NCBI GenBank assembly: GCA_009877105.1
Contig: WXFD01000051.1
Location: forward strand, 1 to 64,000
DNA from: Bacteroidales bacterium
Lineage (GTDB): Bacteria; Bacteroidota; Bacteroidia; Bacteroidales; VadinHA17
Length of the DNA: 64,000 nucleotides
Direction of reading: 5' to 3'
The notes under the pieces are model-generated. The model did no database searches, was not told the DNA's origin, and saw nothing but the letters and a program-made list of their open reading frames with translations. Position 1 is the first letter of the stretch. Each line of letters begins with the position of its first letter. Made by a program: the position numbers and the translations under genes. Shown piece after piece: positions 9,736 through 18,423 of this stretch.

Positions 9736-10230
9736 TCAATCTATGTATGCAATACAGTCGATCTGGACCAGAACGCCGTCACGTCCCATCTGGTCAATTC
9801 CTGCTCCGCTGAAGGAGCGTGCAGGTTTCGGGTCGGGGAAAAATTTGCCATAGACTTCATTGAGAGGTGCCAGATTCTTATTTGGATCAGCGAGTGTCAT
9901 GTGTACTTTTAAAACATTGGCCATTGAAGTGCCTGCTTTTTCCAGTTGATTCTTCATGTCTGTAAGGGCGCTCTCAATCTGCACTTTTATGTCCCCCGGT
10001 TCGGCACGCCTGTTGGCATACCAGCCACCTATGCCGCTTAAAAAAACAAGATGACCCGAACGAATGCATAATGACAGGGGACTGGTTGTAGGATAGACGC
10101 CGGGAATAGCCTCTTTAACGGGAGTCCATTCTTCCTTTGATTTATTTTTCTCAGGTCCTGTTATGTCGTTGCCTATCACCCCGGCGAGCGGAACCACGGA
10201 AAGATTTTTAAGAATTTCTCTTCTTTTCAT
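9736..10230 (-). CDS. RidA-family protein with a twin-arginine-like export signal
   Basis: 164 residues. Residues of about 1-25 (MKRREILKNLSVVPLAGVIG) look like a Tat signal: RR pair, then a mild hydrophobic stretch. The remaining ~130 residues are a full RidA (YjgF/UK114) domain with FLSGIGGW, QIESALTDMKNQLEKAGTSM and the C-terminal PARSFSGAGID, including the conserved Arg that binds the substrate carboxylate. Cytosolic RidA hydrolyses reactive enamine/imine intermediates from PLP enzymes. An exported version would do something different or act on exported PLP enzymes; this is inference. Single gene, convergent with its left neighbour. Confidence 0.8.
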   Translation of the reverse strand: MKRREILKNLSVVPLAGVIGNDITGPEKNKSKEEWTPVKEAIPGVYPTTSPLSLCIRSGHLVFLSGIGGWYANRRAEPGDIKVQIESALTDMKNQLEKAGTSMANVLKVHMTLADPNKNLAPLNEVYGKFFPDPKPARSFSGAGIDQMGRDGVLVQIDCIAYID

Positions 10231-10390
10231 TTAAAATTGATATTTCAGTTGAAATTACGAAAAATAAGCTATCCTGGTCTTAACTGTTTTATAAATTTCA
10301 TAAATTTTAATTAAATGCAAGGATAATTCTGTTACCAGTCGTTTTATTTTTTATTTCAACTGTTTTCAGAAATTTGATAATAATTAGACA

Positions 10391-10418
10391 AAAAAGCTGC
10401 AAATGCTTGCAGCTTTTT
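10391..10418. terminator. Bidirectional intrinsic terminator
   Basis: A perfect inverted repeat: AAAAAGCTGCAA, a four-base loop, TTGCAGCTTTTT. It sits immediately beyond the outermost tRNA-Gln 3'-end fragment and would stop transcription coming from the tRNA/glnS side. Confidence 0.75.
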
Positions 10419-10540
10419 GTTGCTCCGTCAGGGCTCGAACCGGGCCGAGCGTTAAGTTCCGACATGTTATGTCGGAATAGCGAAGGAGCCAGACTGCCGC
10501 GGTGGCGTTCGGGCCCTCTTATGTTCATGGTTTTTTGGAT

Positions 10541-10569
10541 AAAAAAAAAGCCAACAAATCATTGTCGGT
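10541..10569 (-). terminator. Terminator-like hairpin in the outer repeat unit
   Basis: A copy of the tRNA-Gln terminator: stem GCCAACAA with partner TTGTCGGT, read on the minus strand with a run of nine T. One arm base differs from the inner copy. Confidence 0.6.
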
Positions 10570-10699
10570 TTATTTAAGTTGATCCGTCAGGGCTCGAACC
10601 GGGCCGAGCGTTAAGTTCCGACATGTTATGTCGGAATAGCGAAGGAGCCAGACTGCCGCGGTGGCGTTCGGGCCCTCTTATGTTCATGGTTTTTTGGAT

Positions 10700-10727
10700 A
10701 AAAAAAAGCCAACAAATCATTGTCGGC
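10700..10727 (-). terminator. Intrinsic terminator of tRNA-Gln
   Basis: The minus strand reads GCCGACAA-TGAT-TTGTTGGC followed by at least eight T, 10 bases after the tRNA 3' end. One G-U pair is needed in the stem. Confidence 0.75.
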
Positions 10728-10736
10728 TTATTTAAG

Positions 10737-10809
10737 TTGCTCCGTCAGGGCTCGAACCTGAACTTTTCTGATCCAGAGTCAGACGTGTTGCCAGTTACAC
10801 CACGGAGCA
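10737..10809 (-). tRNA. tRNA-Gln (anticodon CUG)
   Basis: 73 bases fold into a full cloverleaf: acceptor TGCTCCG/CGGAGCA with discriminator A, D-arm, anticodon stem TCTGA/TCAGA with loop CTCTGGA (anticodon CTG, reads CAG), and T-arm TCAGG-TTCGAGC-CCTGA. CCA is not encoded. It lies 107 bases downstream of glnS on the same strand, so the tRNA and its synthetase may share a transcript. Confidence 0.93.
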
Positions 10810-10916
10810 GTATTCGGGGGCAAAGATAAATATAAATGTAAAAACCACAAACAGGAATAACAGCTAACCTGTTGGGATCTGACAGGTGAATAGTAGTCTC
10901 ATCCGTTATCCGGCGG

Positions 10917-12617
10917 CTATTTGTTCATCTTCGCCCATGAATCTTTCAGTCCGACAGTTCGGTTGAAAACCAGATGATCGGGTGTTGAATCATAGTCGAT
11001 GCAGAAATAACCCAGGCGCTGGAACTGGAACTTGTCAAGATGCATGGCTGTTTTCAGCGACGGCTCGACTTTGCAGCCCCTGAGGATCCTGAGTGAATCG
11101 GGATTGAGGAACTTCCGGTAATCGTCTTCTTTCTGTCCTGACGGATCCTCATGATCAAAAAGGCGGTCGTACAATCTCACCTCTGCATCCAGGGCGTGAG
11201 CTGCGGAAACCCAGTGGAGCGTACCCTTTACCTTTTTGCCTGATAAATGACCGCCGCTTCTTGTATGAGGGTCATAAGTGCAAAGAACTTCAATGATCCT
11301 GCCATTTTCATCTTTAGTGTAGCCCGTGCATTTGATTATATAAGCTCCCTTGAGTCGTACTTCGCTCCCGGGAGAAAGCCTGAAGAACTTGTGCGGCGGA
11401 TCCTCCATGAAATCATCCTGTTCGATGTACAGATCACGGGAAAAAGGCACTTTACGGCTTCCCATGGTTTCATCTTCAGGATTATTTATCAGATCAACCT
11501 CCTCAACCATGTTTTCGGGATAATTGGTGATAACCACCTTCAGGGGATTCAATACACCAAAAACCCGCGGAGCCCTGAGGTTAAGATCGTCCCGGACCGC
11601 ATGCTCAAGCAGGGAAATGTCATTTATTGCCTCATATTTTGTGTAGCCGATAAGGTCGATGAACTTCCTTATTGATTCCGGGGTGTATCCCCTCCTCCGC
11701 AGGCCGCAGAGCGTCGGCATCCTTGGATCATCCCATCCTGATACCTTTCCATCCTGAACAAGCTCAAGAAGCTTTCGCTTGCTCATCACTGTGTACGTGA
11801 GATTAAGCCTGTTGAACTCGATCTGTCTCGGACGGTATTCGCCTGTCTTAAGCTGATCTATGAGCCAGTCATACAAGGGTCGGTGTACTTCAAACTCGAG
11901 GGTGCAGAGGGAATGGGTTATACCTTCAAAATAATCACTCTGGCCGTGGGCAAAATCATACATGGGATACACTTTCCATTTTTCCCCGGTACGATGATGG
12001 GATGATTTTATAATCCTGTATATTATCGGATCACGCATATGCATGTTCGGAGAAGTCATATCAATCCTGGCTCTCAGGACCCTGCTTCCTTCTTCAAAAT
12101 CACCCCTGTTCATCCTTTCGAACAGGTCGAGATTTTCCCCGACGGGCCGGTTCCTGTAAGGACTTTCGGTCCCGGATTGGGCGGGTGTGCCTTTCTGGGC
12201 TGAAATAACTTCGGCGGGCTGATCATCCACGTAAGCAAGGCCGCGCTTTATTAGATCAATTGCAAAATCAAAGAGCTTTCCGAAATAGTCGGAAGCATAG
12301 TATTCCCTGTCTTCCCAGTCAAAGCCAAGCCATCTTATGTCTTCTTTAATAGATTCAATATATTCAACTTCTTCTTTAACAGGATTGGTATCATCGAAAC
12401 GCAGATTGCATTTTCCACCGTATTTTTCTGCCATTCCGAAATCAAGACATATGGCTTTGGCATGACCAATGTGAAGATAGCCGTTGGGTTCCGGGGGAAA
12501 ACGGGTATGGACCCTTCCGCCATTCTTTCCTTCCCCGAGATCATCAATAATTATCTGCTCAATAAAACTGACCGGTGATCTTGATTCTTCTCCGGTGATA
12601 ATGTCTTCTTCACTCAT
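10917..12617 (-). CDS. glnS: Glutaminyl-tRNA synthetase
   Basis: 566 residues, close to the usual GlnRS length. Class I synthetase signatures are present: [18 protein letters not shown] (HIGH motif, about residues 41-58) and YTVMSKRKL (KMSKS equivalent). The anticodon-binding beta-barrel domains fill the C-terminal ~220 residues (for example [13 protein letters not shown] and a [13 protein letters not shown] ending). It charges tRNA-Gln with glutamine in the cytoplasm. The start at 12617 has a matching -7 box 21 bases upstream. The cognate tRNA-Gln lies immediately downstream on the same strand. Confidence 0.97.
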   Translation of the reverse strand: MSEEDIITGEESRSPVSFIEQIIIDDLGEGKNGGRVHTRFPPEPNGYLHIGHAKAICLDFGMAEKYGGKCNLRFDDTNPVKEEVEYIESIKEDIRWLGFDWEDREYYASDYFGKLFDFAIDLIKRGLAYVDDQPAEVISAQKGTPAQSGTESPYRNRPVGENLDLFERMNRGDFEEGSRVLRARIDMTSPNMHMRDPIIYRIIKSSHHRTGEKWKVYPMYDFAHGQSDYFEGITHSLCTLEFEVHRPLYDWLIDQLKTGEYRPRQIEFNRLNLTYTVMSKRKLLELVQDGKVSGWDDPRMPTLCGLRRRGYTPESIRKFIDLIGYTKYEAINDISLLEHAVRDDLNLRAPRVFGVLNPLKVVITNYPENMVEEVDLINNPEDETMGSRKVPFSRDLYIEQDDFMEDPPHKFFRLSPGSEVRLKGAYIIKCTGYTKDENGRIIEVLCTYDPHTRSGGHLSGKKVKGTLHWVSAAHALDAEVRLYDRLFDHEDPSGQKEDDYRKFLNPDSLRILRGCKVEPSLKTAMHLDKFQFQRLGYFCIDYDSTPDHLVFNRTVGLKDSWAKMNK

Positions 12618-12637
12618 CTCTCAGAAATTTGAAACTA

Positions 12638-12645
12638 CAAAAATA
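12638..12645 (-). promoter_or_regulatory. Candidate -7 box for glnS
   Basis: The minus strand reads TATTTTTG, matching TAnnTTTG, with a TTG about 16-17 bases further upstream. A leader of about 15 bases would result. Confidence 0.45.
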
Positions 12646-12700
12646 GGATGAATTTAAGACTCAACTATAGAAAATGAATTTTTCCTTGATGATACATTTG

Positions 12701-13130
12701 CCTCACCCCCTCTTATCCCCCGCTCGCAGGATAGAAAAGGAGCGGAAACCATGCAGTCATCAGCCCATCTCTTTTAGGAGAAGGGTTGGGGTGAGGTAAA
12801 CCAGTGCAGGGGTAGGGGCTTAGTGAGAGGTAAATAATCAGGGAGTGAATTTTGTTGAGTATAATTCACCTCATCCCCCGTCCCCTTCTCCCAGGAGAGA
12901 AGGGGAGCAGGAACCATGCTGTCATCAGCCGCTCTCTTTCAGGAGAGAGGTTAGGGTGAGGTAAACCAGTGCAGGGAGACGGGCTGGGGTGAGGTAAATA
13001 ATCCGGGAATGGAGTTTTGTTGAGTTTAATTCACCTCATCCCCCAGCCCCTTCTCCCAGGGGAGAAGGGGAGCAGGAATCATGTAATCATCAGCCCCTCT
13101 CTTTTAGGAGAAGGGTTGGGGTGAGGTAAA
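12701..13130. repeat. Three-copy tandem array of a palindromic repeat (period ~165-168 bp)
   Basis: Copies begin at about 12701, 12869 and 13034. Each opens with CCTCAyCCCC and closes with GGGGTGAGGTAA or GGGTGAGGTAA, giving a long outer stem. Inside are two further hairpins, for example CCCCTTCTC/GAGAAGGGG and CTCTC/GAGAG. The spacer between copies holds GGCTGGGGTGAGG, which can pair with the start of the next copy. No gene is supported in 12618-13185. This is a Bacteroidota-type interspersed palindromic element, probably mobilised in trans or amplified by slippage. It resembles in design, not in sequence, the array at 20352-21690. Confidence 0.85.
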
Positions 13131-13185
13131 ACAATCCGGGGGAGCAAGAATCAGTACTCATTGCTTATAATTTTTTTATTAGTTT

Positions 13186-13482
13186 TCAGGGATTCAGATA
13201 ATCCTTAAGCGCTTCCCCGTATTCGGCAAACTTATTTCTTCCAGGCGGAGTGATCCTGCACAGGATCTGCTGATAATTGTTGCTGAATTTCTTAACCACA
13301 TCTATGTATCCGGCTTCTTTCAGCTTCGATATCTGAACGCTCAGATTACCTGCCGTTGCCTCAGTTTGCTCCCTGAGCCAGGTAAATTCAGCAACCTCAA
13401 CACCTATCAGAAGTGAGATCACTGCCAGCCTGAACTGGGAATGAATGACCGGATCAAGTTCTCTAAACGTTCTCATGGTCAA
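13186..13482 (-). CDS. Winged-helix DNA-binding regulator (PF13601-like)
   Basis: A 98-residue single-domain protein. FRLAVISLLIGVEVAEFTWLREQT and NLSVQISKLKEAGYIDVVKKF form helix-turn-helix plus wing as in the small MarR/ArsR-related 'winged helix DNA-binding domain' family, followed by RITPPGRNKFAEY. It overlaps by 20 bases the end of the upstream membrane-protein gene on the same strand, a pairing common in Bacteroidota where the regulator controls its own operon with a membrane partner. Here the partner is broken. Confidence 0.85.
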   Translation of the reverse strand: MTMRTFRELDPVIHSQFRLAVISLLIGVEVAEFTWLREQTEATAGNLSVQISKLKEAGYIDVVKKFSNNYQQILCRITPPGRNKFAEYGEALKDYLNP

Positions 13483-14049
13483 CCTTCCTTTTTAACATAT
13501 ACCCGGGCAAAAGATACCCTGTAAACAACGCCAGCGAAACCGCAAAGGCCGAGATTTCGTTTCCCCAGAAACGTGCAATCAGTGCAGATATCCGCAAAGC
13601 TATTCCCCCGAATATCAGGGGTCTGAATTTGATGATGAAGACGGAAATAAAAGTAGGGATCCCTGCAAGGGTAATTATAAAAGGTGCAACCGATTCAATG
13701 CGGTCAGAGATGATTATGAAAGGTACAATTGCAGCTATCATGAACCCCATCCATGTCCACCTATAAAGCGTTTCTGCATAGGTGTGAAAAGGACTGCTTT
13801 TTCCCTTGATATAGCCGTAAATCAAGGATACAAATACACCCGGGGCTACAAGGAGCCAGATCAGTCATGGACTGCGAAGGCAGTTAACCTAACAAGAAGG
13901 TATTCACCAAGGCTGCAGAAGAATATCAGCCATCCCCAGAAAAGCAGGTGAAAGCTTCCCTGCCTTATGTTGACTTTTGTCCTGTTTATCATTTAAGAAA
14001 TGATCTGCAGACTTTCGTCTCCTGTCAATACTTCTTCGTTGGTTTCCAT
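13463..14049 (-). pseudogene. Decayed polytopic membrane protein, partner of the winged-helix regulator
   Basis: Reassembled from three pieces on the minus strand. The first, starting at the ATG at 14049, reads METNEEVLTGDESLQIIS and meets a TAA at 13993-13995. The same frame resumes at once with MINRTKVNIRQGSFHLLFWG and a membrane segment up to AFAVHD, then hits TGA near 13862. A single-base change of frame there continues as LIWLLVAPGVFVSLIYGYIK and through three more membrane helices to 13463. Joined, this matches the usual layout of a small membrane protein found beside PF13601 regulators. One nonsense codon plus one indel indicate a true pseudogene, unless the read quality is poor. A non-ATG start inside (13825) is unlikely to give a functional protein. 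Confidence 0.7.
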
Positions 14050-14193
14050 AATTATTTTTAATTTTAATTGCGGCAATAAGTAGTCATAAATAAATTATAC
14101 AATTAAAATAGTTTATAATATAAACCTGATATTTGAACAGAAAATTAAATCTGTTTTCAGTTTTTTCTTAGTACAGATTATAAATATTTTAAC

Positions 14194-14544
14194 ATGGGTC
14201 TTATACGGATTGAAGGAATGGAATTTTATGCCTTTCACGGGCATTATCAGGAAGAACAGAAAGTCGGGAACAGGTTCCTGGTGGATCTCACAATAGAGAC
14301 AGATATGACAAAGCCATCGGAATCAGATAATTTGAAGGATGCCGTGAATTACCAGGCGGCATACGGGATTGTAAAGAAACAGATGGAGAAAAAATCATAT
14401 CTGTTGGAGAATATTGCAGGAAGGATTTTAAGTGCAATTCATGCCGAACTGGATGGAGTGAAGAAAGTAGTTGTCAAGGTGTCAAAATTGAACCCTCCGA
14501 TAGGTGGCAAAATAAGTTCGGTCAGTGTGGTACTTGAGGGATAG
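14194..14544 (+). CDS. folB: Dihydroneopterin aldolase
   Basis: A 116-residue protein of the normal FolB length. It has the T-fold N-terminus MGLIRIEGMEFYAFHGHYQEE, with the conserved FHG(H/V)...EE substrate-binding segment, VNYQAAYGIVKKQM in the middle, and VVVKVSKLNPPIGGKISSVSV with the Lys of the active site near the C-terminus. It converts 7,8-dihydroneopterin to 6-hydroxymethyl-dihydropterin in folate synthesis in the cytosol. Start at ATG 14194; no other folate genes adjoin it. Divergent from the broken membrane-protein gene. Confidence 0.93.
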   Translation: MGLIRIEGMEFYAFHGHYQEEQKVGNRFLVDLTIETDMTKPSESDNLKDAVNYQAAYGIVKKQMEKKSYLLENIAGRILSAIHAELDGVKKVVVKVSKLNPPIGGKISSVSVVLEG

Positions 14545-14610
14545 CAGGATTAATTCGCAGCAGGGGAAATGGTTATGACATAAAAACAATTCCATATTAA
14601 GATATTTGTA

Positions 14611-17600
14611 ATGAGATTGTTAGTAGTTTCGCTCAGTGTTATTTTGGTAACAATAAATTGTGCCGGACCGCATCCTGAAAATCATGATCCGGTTACAGTT
14701 CAGATGTTGGAGGATGGATTTGTAAGTCCTCCCGATTCCGTAAAACCGTGGGTTTACTGGTACTGGATAAGTGACAATAATACAAGGGAAGGGATCACGA
14801 AAGACCTGGAGGCAATGGCTGATGCCGGTATCGGGGAAGCCATGATCGGCAATATCGGGTATGAATGGATGCCTTACGGTGATAGCCGTATTCTGGGTGA
14901 AGAATGGTGGCAGCTGATTGAGCATGCCATAAGGGAAGGAAAAAGGACAGGAGTAGATATAGGGATCTTCAACAGTCCGGGCTGGAGCCAGTCGGGCGGC
15001 CCCTGGGTTGGTCCCGGGGAATCGATGCGATATCTTTACTGTACTGAAATGACAGTTGAAGGCGGCACGAGGGTGCGGAGAAAGCTGTCTAATCCAGTTG
15101 AGAATTATCAGTTGCTGAAGGTCCTGGGATTTCCCTCACCCGAATCTGAGTATTCCGTTCTCAACAGTGCAAATGCCGTTATTACCACTATTCCCCGGCT
15201 GGATAACACGATTAATCTTATTGATGGGGATACGGGGACGATATGCCTTTTCAGAAGGGCAGGAAAGGCGTCGGAAATTCTGATCGAACTTGAAAGCCGC
15301 GAACCGTTTGTTGCACGAAGCCTGAAATTATTTCCGGCAGGTATTTCATTTGCCGCTGATGTAGAGGTAATGGCTTTAGCAGAAGACGGATCCTACAGAT
15401 CGGTCAGGACATTCAGGTACGACCGGAGCAATCCGCGGATAAATGTAGGGCCGGTACCTGAAGCACCAGTGGCGGTTTCACTTCCGGAAACTTCGTCAAC
15501 CAGGTTCAGGATGATACTCAATAACTTCAGTCTTAGCAACTATCTTACTTCCCGACCCGACAATGCCTCGGATGCCGGACTGTCAGAGATTGTCCTTTCA
15601 GGTGTACCGGTTGTTGAAAGCTATGTGGAAAAACAACTTGGCAAAATGTGCCAGACACCATTTCCTTTGTGGAACGAGTATCAGTGGATACCACAGCAGG
15701 AAAGTGGTAGCGGGGAAATGAAGATTAATCCTATGGAAGTGGTGGATTTGACATCCGGGATGTCAGCCGACGGGACCCTGGACTGGGATGTTCCAGGAGG
15801 AAAGTGGATCATCCTGCAGATCGGGGCCGTTCCCACCGGGGCCATGAATGCACAGGCGGCACCCAATGCTGTGGGATGGGAAGTCGATAAAATGAACAGG
15901 GATCATCTGAAAAGGCATTTTGACGCCTACATCGGCAATCTTATACGAAGAATGTCTCCGGATGAGAGGACAGCATTAAAACATGTTGTTCTTGACAGTT
16001 ATGAGCAGGGATCGCAGAACTGGACTGAGGGAATGATCGGGGATTTCATGGCGAGGTATGAATATAATCCTGTCCCTTGGTTCCCTGTACTGACAGGCAG
16101 GGTGGTGGGGTCAGCAGACCAGTCGGACCGTTTCCTTTGGGACTGGAGGAGGCTGGTCGCGGACCGGATTGCATATGATTATGTTGGAGGTTTCCGTGAA
16201 CTGTGTGCAGCAAACGGACTGAGGATATGGCTTGAGAATTACGGGCACTGGGGTTTTCCTTCAGAGTTCCTGATGTACGGAGGGCAGAGCCATGATGTAG
16301 CCGGGGAATTCTGGAACGAGGGTGAACTCGGAAACATTGAATGCCGTGCCGCATCATCGGCAGCTCATATTTACGGTAAAAGGCTGGTCTCGGCTGAATC
16401 ATATACTTCGGCCGGGCAGGCATACCAGAGATATCCCGCGATGCTAAAAAAACGGGGGGACTGGAGTTATACCGAAGGGATTAACCAGGTAGTCCTGCAT
16501 CTGTATATCCATCAGCCCTATGAAGATAAAAATCCCGGGATCAATGCATGGTTCGGGACAGAATTCAACAGGAAGAATACCTGGTTCAGGCAGTCGAAAC
16601 ACTGGATCGATTACCAGCGGAGGTGCATGTTTATGCTGCGGAGAGGACTCCCGGTAAATGATGTCTGTTATTTTATCGGGGAGGATGTACCGAAGATGAC
16701 AGGGGTCAGAATCCCGGAACTTCCCCCTGGATATTCTTTCGATTACATAAATGCGGAAGTGATACTTGACAGGCTGACCGTCAAAGATGGCCTTCTTGTC
16801 CTTCCCGATGGCATGAGCTACAGGCTCATGGTGCTTCCACCGCTTGAAACCATGCGGCCCGAGGTACTTAAAAAGATCGGTATGCTTGTGGAAAAGGGGG
16901 CAAAGATATACGGACCCCCGCCTTCCAGGTCGCCCAGTCTGCAAAACTATCCTGAAGCTGACAGGACAGTACAAAGACTTACCGGGGAATTATGGCAGAC
17001 CGAGAAGGCTGACAAGCCCTCCGGAGGTTACGTGATGGATAACATGAGCCTGGAGGAAGCTCTGAATAGTGCCGGAGTACAGCCCGACGTCAGCCTGCCT
17101 GAAAGTACTCCTGTATTGTGGATCCACAGGAGGATGAAGGATTGTGATATTTATTTCATTACGAATCAGAGCGATGAAAGGATAAGTTTCGACGCGGGTT
17201 TCAGGGTAGGCAAGATGCAGCCCGAACTGTGGGATCCTTTGAACGGGATGATACGTGATTTAGGTGAATTTTCTCACACGAGCGGCATGACGGTAACCCC
17301 GTTACAGTTTGAACCTTGCGGAAGCGCATTCATTGTTTTTAGAAAAGGTTCAGGAGACAGGTCAGAAAAACCGGTGGGACCCACAAACTTCCCTGTTCCC
17401 GTTACCCTTGTAGAGATTAACACCCCGTGGGAAGTGACGTTTGAAAGAAAACCCAATGGACCTGAAAAAAGCATAATGATGGAAATTCCCGAAGACTGGT
17501 CAAAGAGCCTGGATGAAAGGATCAGGTATTACTCAGGGAGTGCCATATATAGGAACAGTTTTACACTTGGTCCGATTCCGGCTGGAGAGAACGTTATAAT

Positions 17601-17892
17601 TGATCTCGGAAAAGTAGGTGTAATGGCGGAAGTGAAGGTAAATGGAAGATTTGCGGGAGGCACATGGACCCAGCCGTGGTCAGTCGATATAACAGAAATG
17701 GTTAAACAGGGTGAAAACACATTGGAGATAGAGGTGGTGAACAACTGGATAAACCGGCTTATCGGCGATAGCAGGCTCCCTGAGAAAGAGAGGTCCACAT
17801 GGCTGAATGAGAATTCTGTCAGGCCTGATGATCCGCTCCAGGCCTCAGGATTGATAGGGCCGGTAGTTATCAGTTCAGTTAAGTACCGGTAA
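14611..17892 (+). CDS. GH106-type alpha-L-rhamnosidase-like lipoprotein
   Basis: 1093 residues with a lipoprotein signal (LVTINCAG). The opening SVKPWVYWYWISDN..REGITKDLEAM is the hallmark start of the GH106-like family, followed by GIGEAMIGNIG and a (beta/alpha)8 barrel with FNSPGWSQSGGPWV and DSYEQGSQNWTEG. The C-terminal ~150 residues form a jelly-roll sugar-binding domain (NSFTLGPIPAGENVIIDLGK, then VKVNGRFAGGTW). GH106 enzymes release alpha-L-rhamnose from pectic rhamnogalacturonan and related polymers, using calcium and Glu residues. Cell-envelope location. Only 67 bases separate it from folB, but functions are unrelated. Confidence 0.8.
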   Translation: MRLLVVSLSVILVTINCAGPHPENHDPVTVQMLEDGFVSPPDSVKPWVYWYWISDNNTREGITKDLEAMADAGIGEAMIGNIGYEWMPYGDSRILGEEWWQLIEHAIREGKRTGVDIGIFNSPGWSQSGGPWVGPGESMRYLYCTEMTVEGGTRVRRKLSNPVENYQLLKVLGFPSPESEYSVLNSANAVITTIPRLDNTINLIDGDTGTICLFRRAGKASEILIELESREPFVARSLKLFPAGISFAADVEVMALAEDGSYRSVRTFRYDRSNPRINVGPVPEAPVAVSLPETSSTRFRMILNNFSLSNYLTSRPDNASDAGLSEIVLSGVPVVESYVEKQLGKMCQTPFPLWNEYQWIPQQESGSGEMKINPMEVVDLTSGMSADGTLDWDVPGGKWIILQIGAVPTGAMNAQAAPNAVGWEVDKMNRDHLKRHFDAYIGNLIRRMSPDERTALKHVVLDSYEQGSQNWTEGMIGDFMARYEYNPVPWFPVLTGRVVGSADQSDRFLWDWRRLVADRIAYDYVGGFRELCAANGLRIWLENYGHWGFPSEFLMYGGQSHDVAGEFWNEGELGNIECRAASSAAHIYGKRLVSAESYTSAGQAYQRYPAMLKKRGDWSYTEGINQVVLHLYIHQPYEDKNPGINAWFGTEFNRKNTWFRQSKHWIDYQRRCMFMLRRGLPVNDVCYFIGEDVPKMTGVRIPELPPGYSFDYINAEVILDRLTVKDGLLVLPDGMSYRLMVLPPLETMRPEVLKKIGMLVEKGAKIYGPPPSRSPSLQNYPEADRTVQRLTGELWQTEKADKPSGGYVMDNMSLEEALNSAGVQPDVSLPESTPVLWIHRRMKDCDIYFITNQSDERISFDAGFRVGKMQPELWDPLNGMIRDLGEFSHTSGMTVTPLQFEPCGSAFIVFRKGSGDRSEKPVGPTNFPVPVTLVEINTPWEVTFERKPNGPEKSIMMEIPEDWSKSLDERIRYYSGSAIYRNSFTLGPIPAGENVIIDLGKVGVMAEVKVNGRFAGGTWTQPWSVDITEMVKQGENTLEIEVVNNWINRLIGDSRLPEKERSTWLNENSVRPDDPLQASGLIGPVVISSVKYR

Positions 17893-18423
17893 TTGCCTGA
17901 CTCACTTTTATACAATGCGACTTCAAAGTTTTTTCTGATACTGGATAACACTGTCTGACCGGTGGCACCGAGAAGGATCACTTAAGACAGGAAAAAGAAG
18001 TGTTGACAAAGCTGTTAAATCTTTATTCCGGGCAGGAGTCTCCGGAATAATGCTTAAACCACCCTTCATCCAGGTACCAGCGAGGAAGCTAACTGCTTTT
18101 TGATTCATTAGCAGGAAAAGACATGGTGGAACTGAAGTTTCAATAAATACTCCGGGGCGATTAACACGGAAGTCTCCGGAACATTCTTGGGATTCAGTGA
18201 ATGTTCAATTGTGATTAGAAGAAGCCTGAAAAACCTGATCGGGATTTACAGCAAGATGTAAGAGAGGTTAAACCTCCATACCTTCACACAAAGGGCGTAG
18301 GCCTTACATATGTTACAGCGGGACATCGCCCCGGCGAATCAGGGCCCCGCCCTGCTGAAAGAGCTCTTGAATAAAAGAGAAATAATACATATCCTGGGTT
18401 ACATAATATATGTAACATAAAAT
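17893..18423. other. Intergenic region with a short perfect palindrome before the ATPase remnant
   Basis: 531 bases with no supported gene. At 18398-18416 there is a perfect palindrome GTTACATA-ata-TATGTAAC, 7 bases before the ATG of the remnant ATPase gene, a possible operator. A similar ACATATGTTACA sequence lies about 90 bases upstream. Confidence 0.4.

Larger units (their letters stand above)
10422..10738 (-). repeat. Two tandem 159/158-bp units, each containing the tRNA-Gln 3' end and a terminator
   Basis: Unit 1 covers 10422-10580 and unit 2 10581-10738; they differ at only a few positions. On the minus strand each unit starts with a terminator-like hairpin (GCCGACAA, loop, TTGTTGGC, T-run). 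A unique-looking ~100-base body follows that contains the palindrome TTCCGACATgttATGTCGGAA. Each ends with GGTTCGAGCC and the remaining tRNA-Gln 3' half (T-arm and acceptor, ending CGGAGCA or, in unit 2, CGGATCA). The intact tRNA-Gln follows directly. The layout is that of direct repeats of a tRNA 3' end flanking a short insert, twice over. No open frame in the unit is convincing. Confidence 0.85.

Noticed and set aside
10374..10829. Two similar short open frames across the tRNA-Gln units (sequence NSEGARLPRWRSGPLMF)
   Set aside because: They arise from the duplicated units and read antisense through tRNA-derived sequence and terminators; no start context.
18236..18420. GC-rich stretch with GGCGAATCAGGGCC before the ATPase remnant
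   Set aside because: No stable extended fold, tRNA or known RNA pattern could be built.
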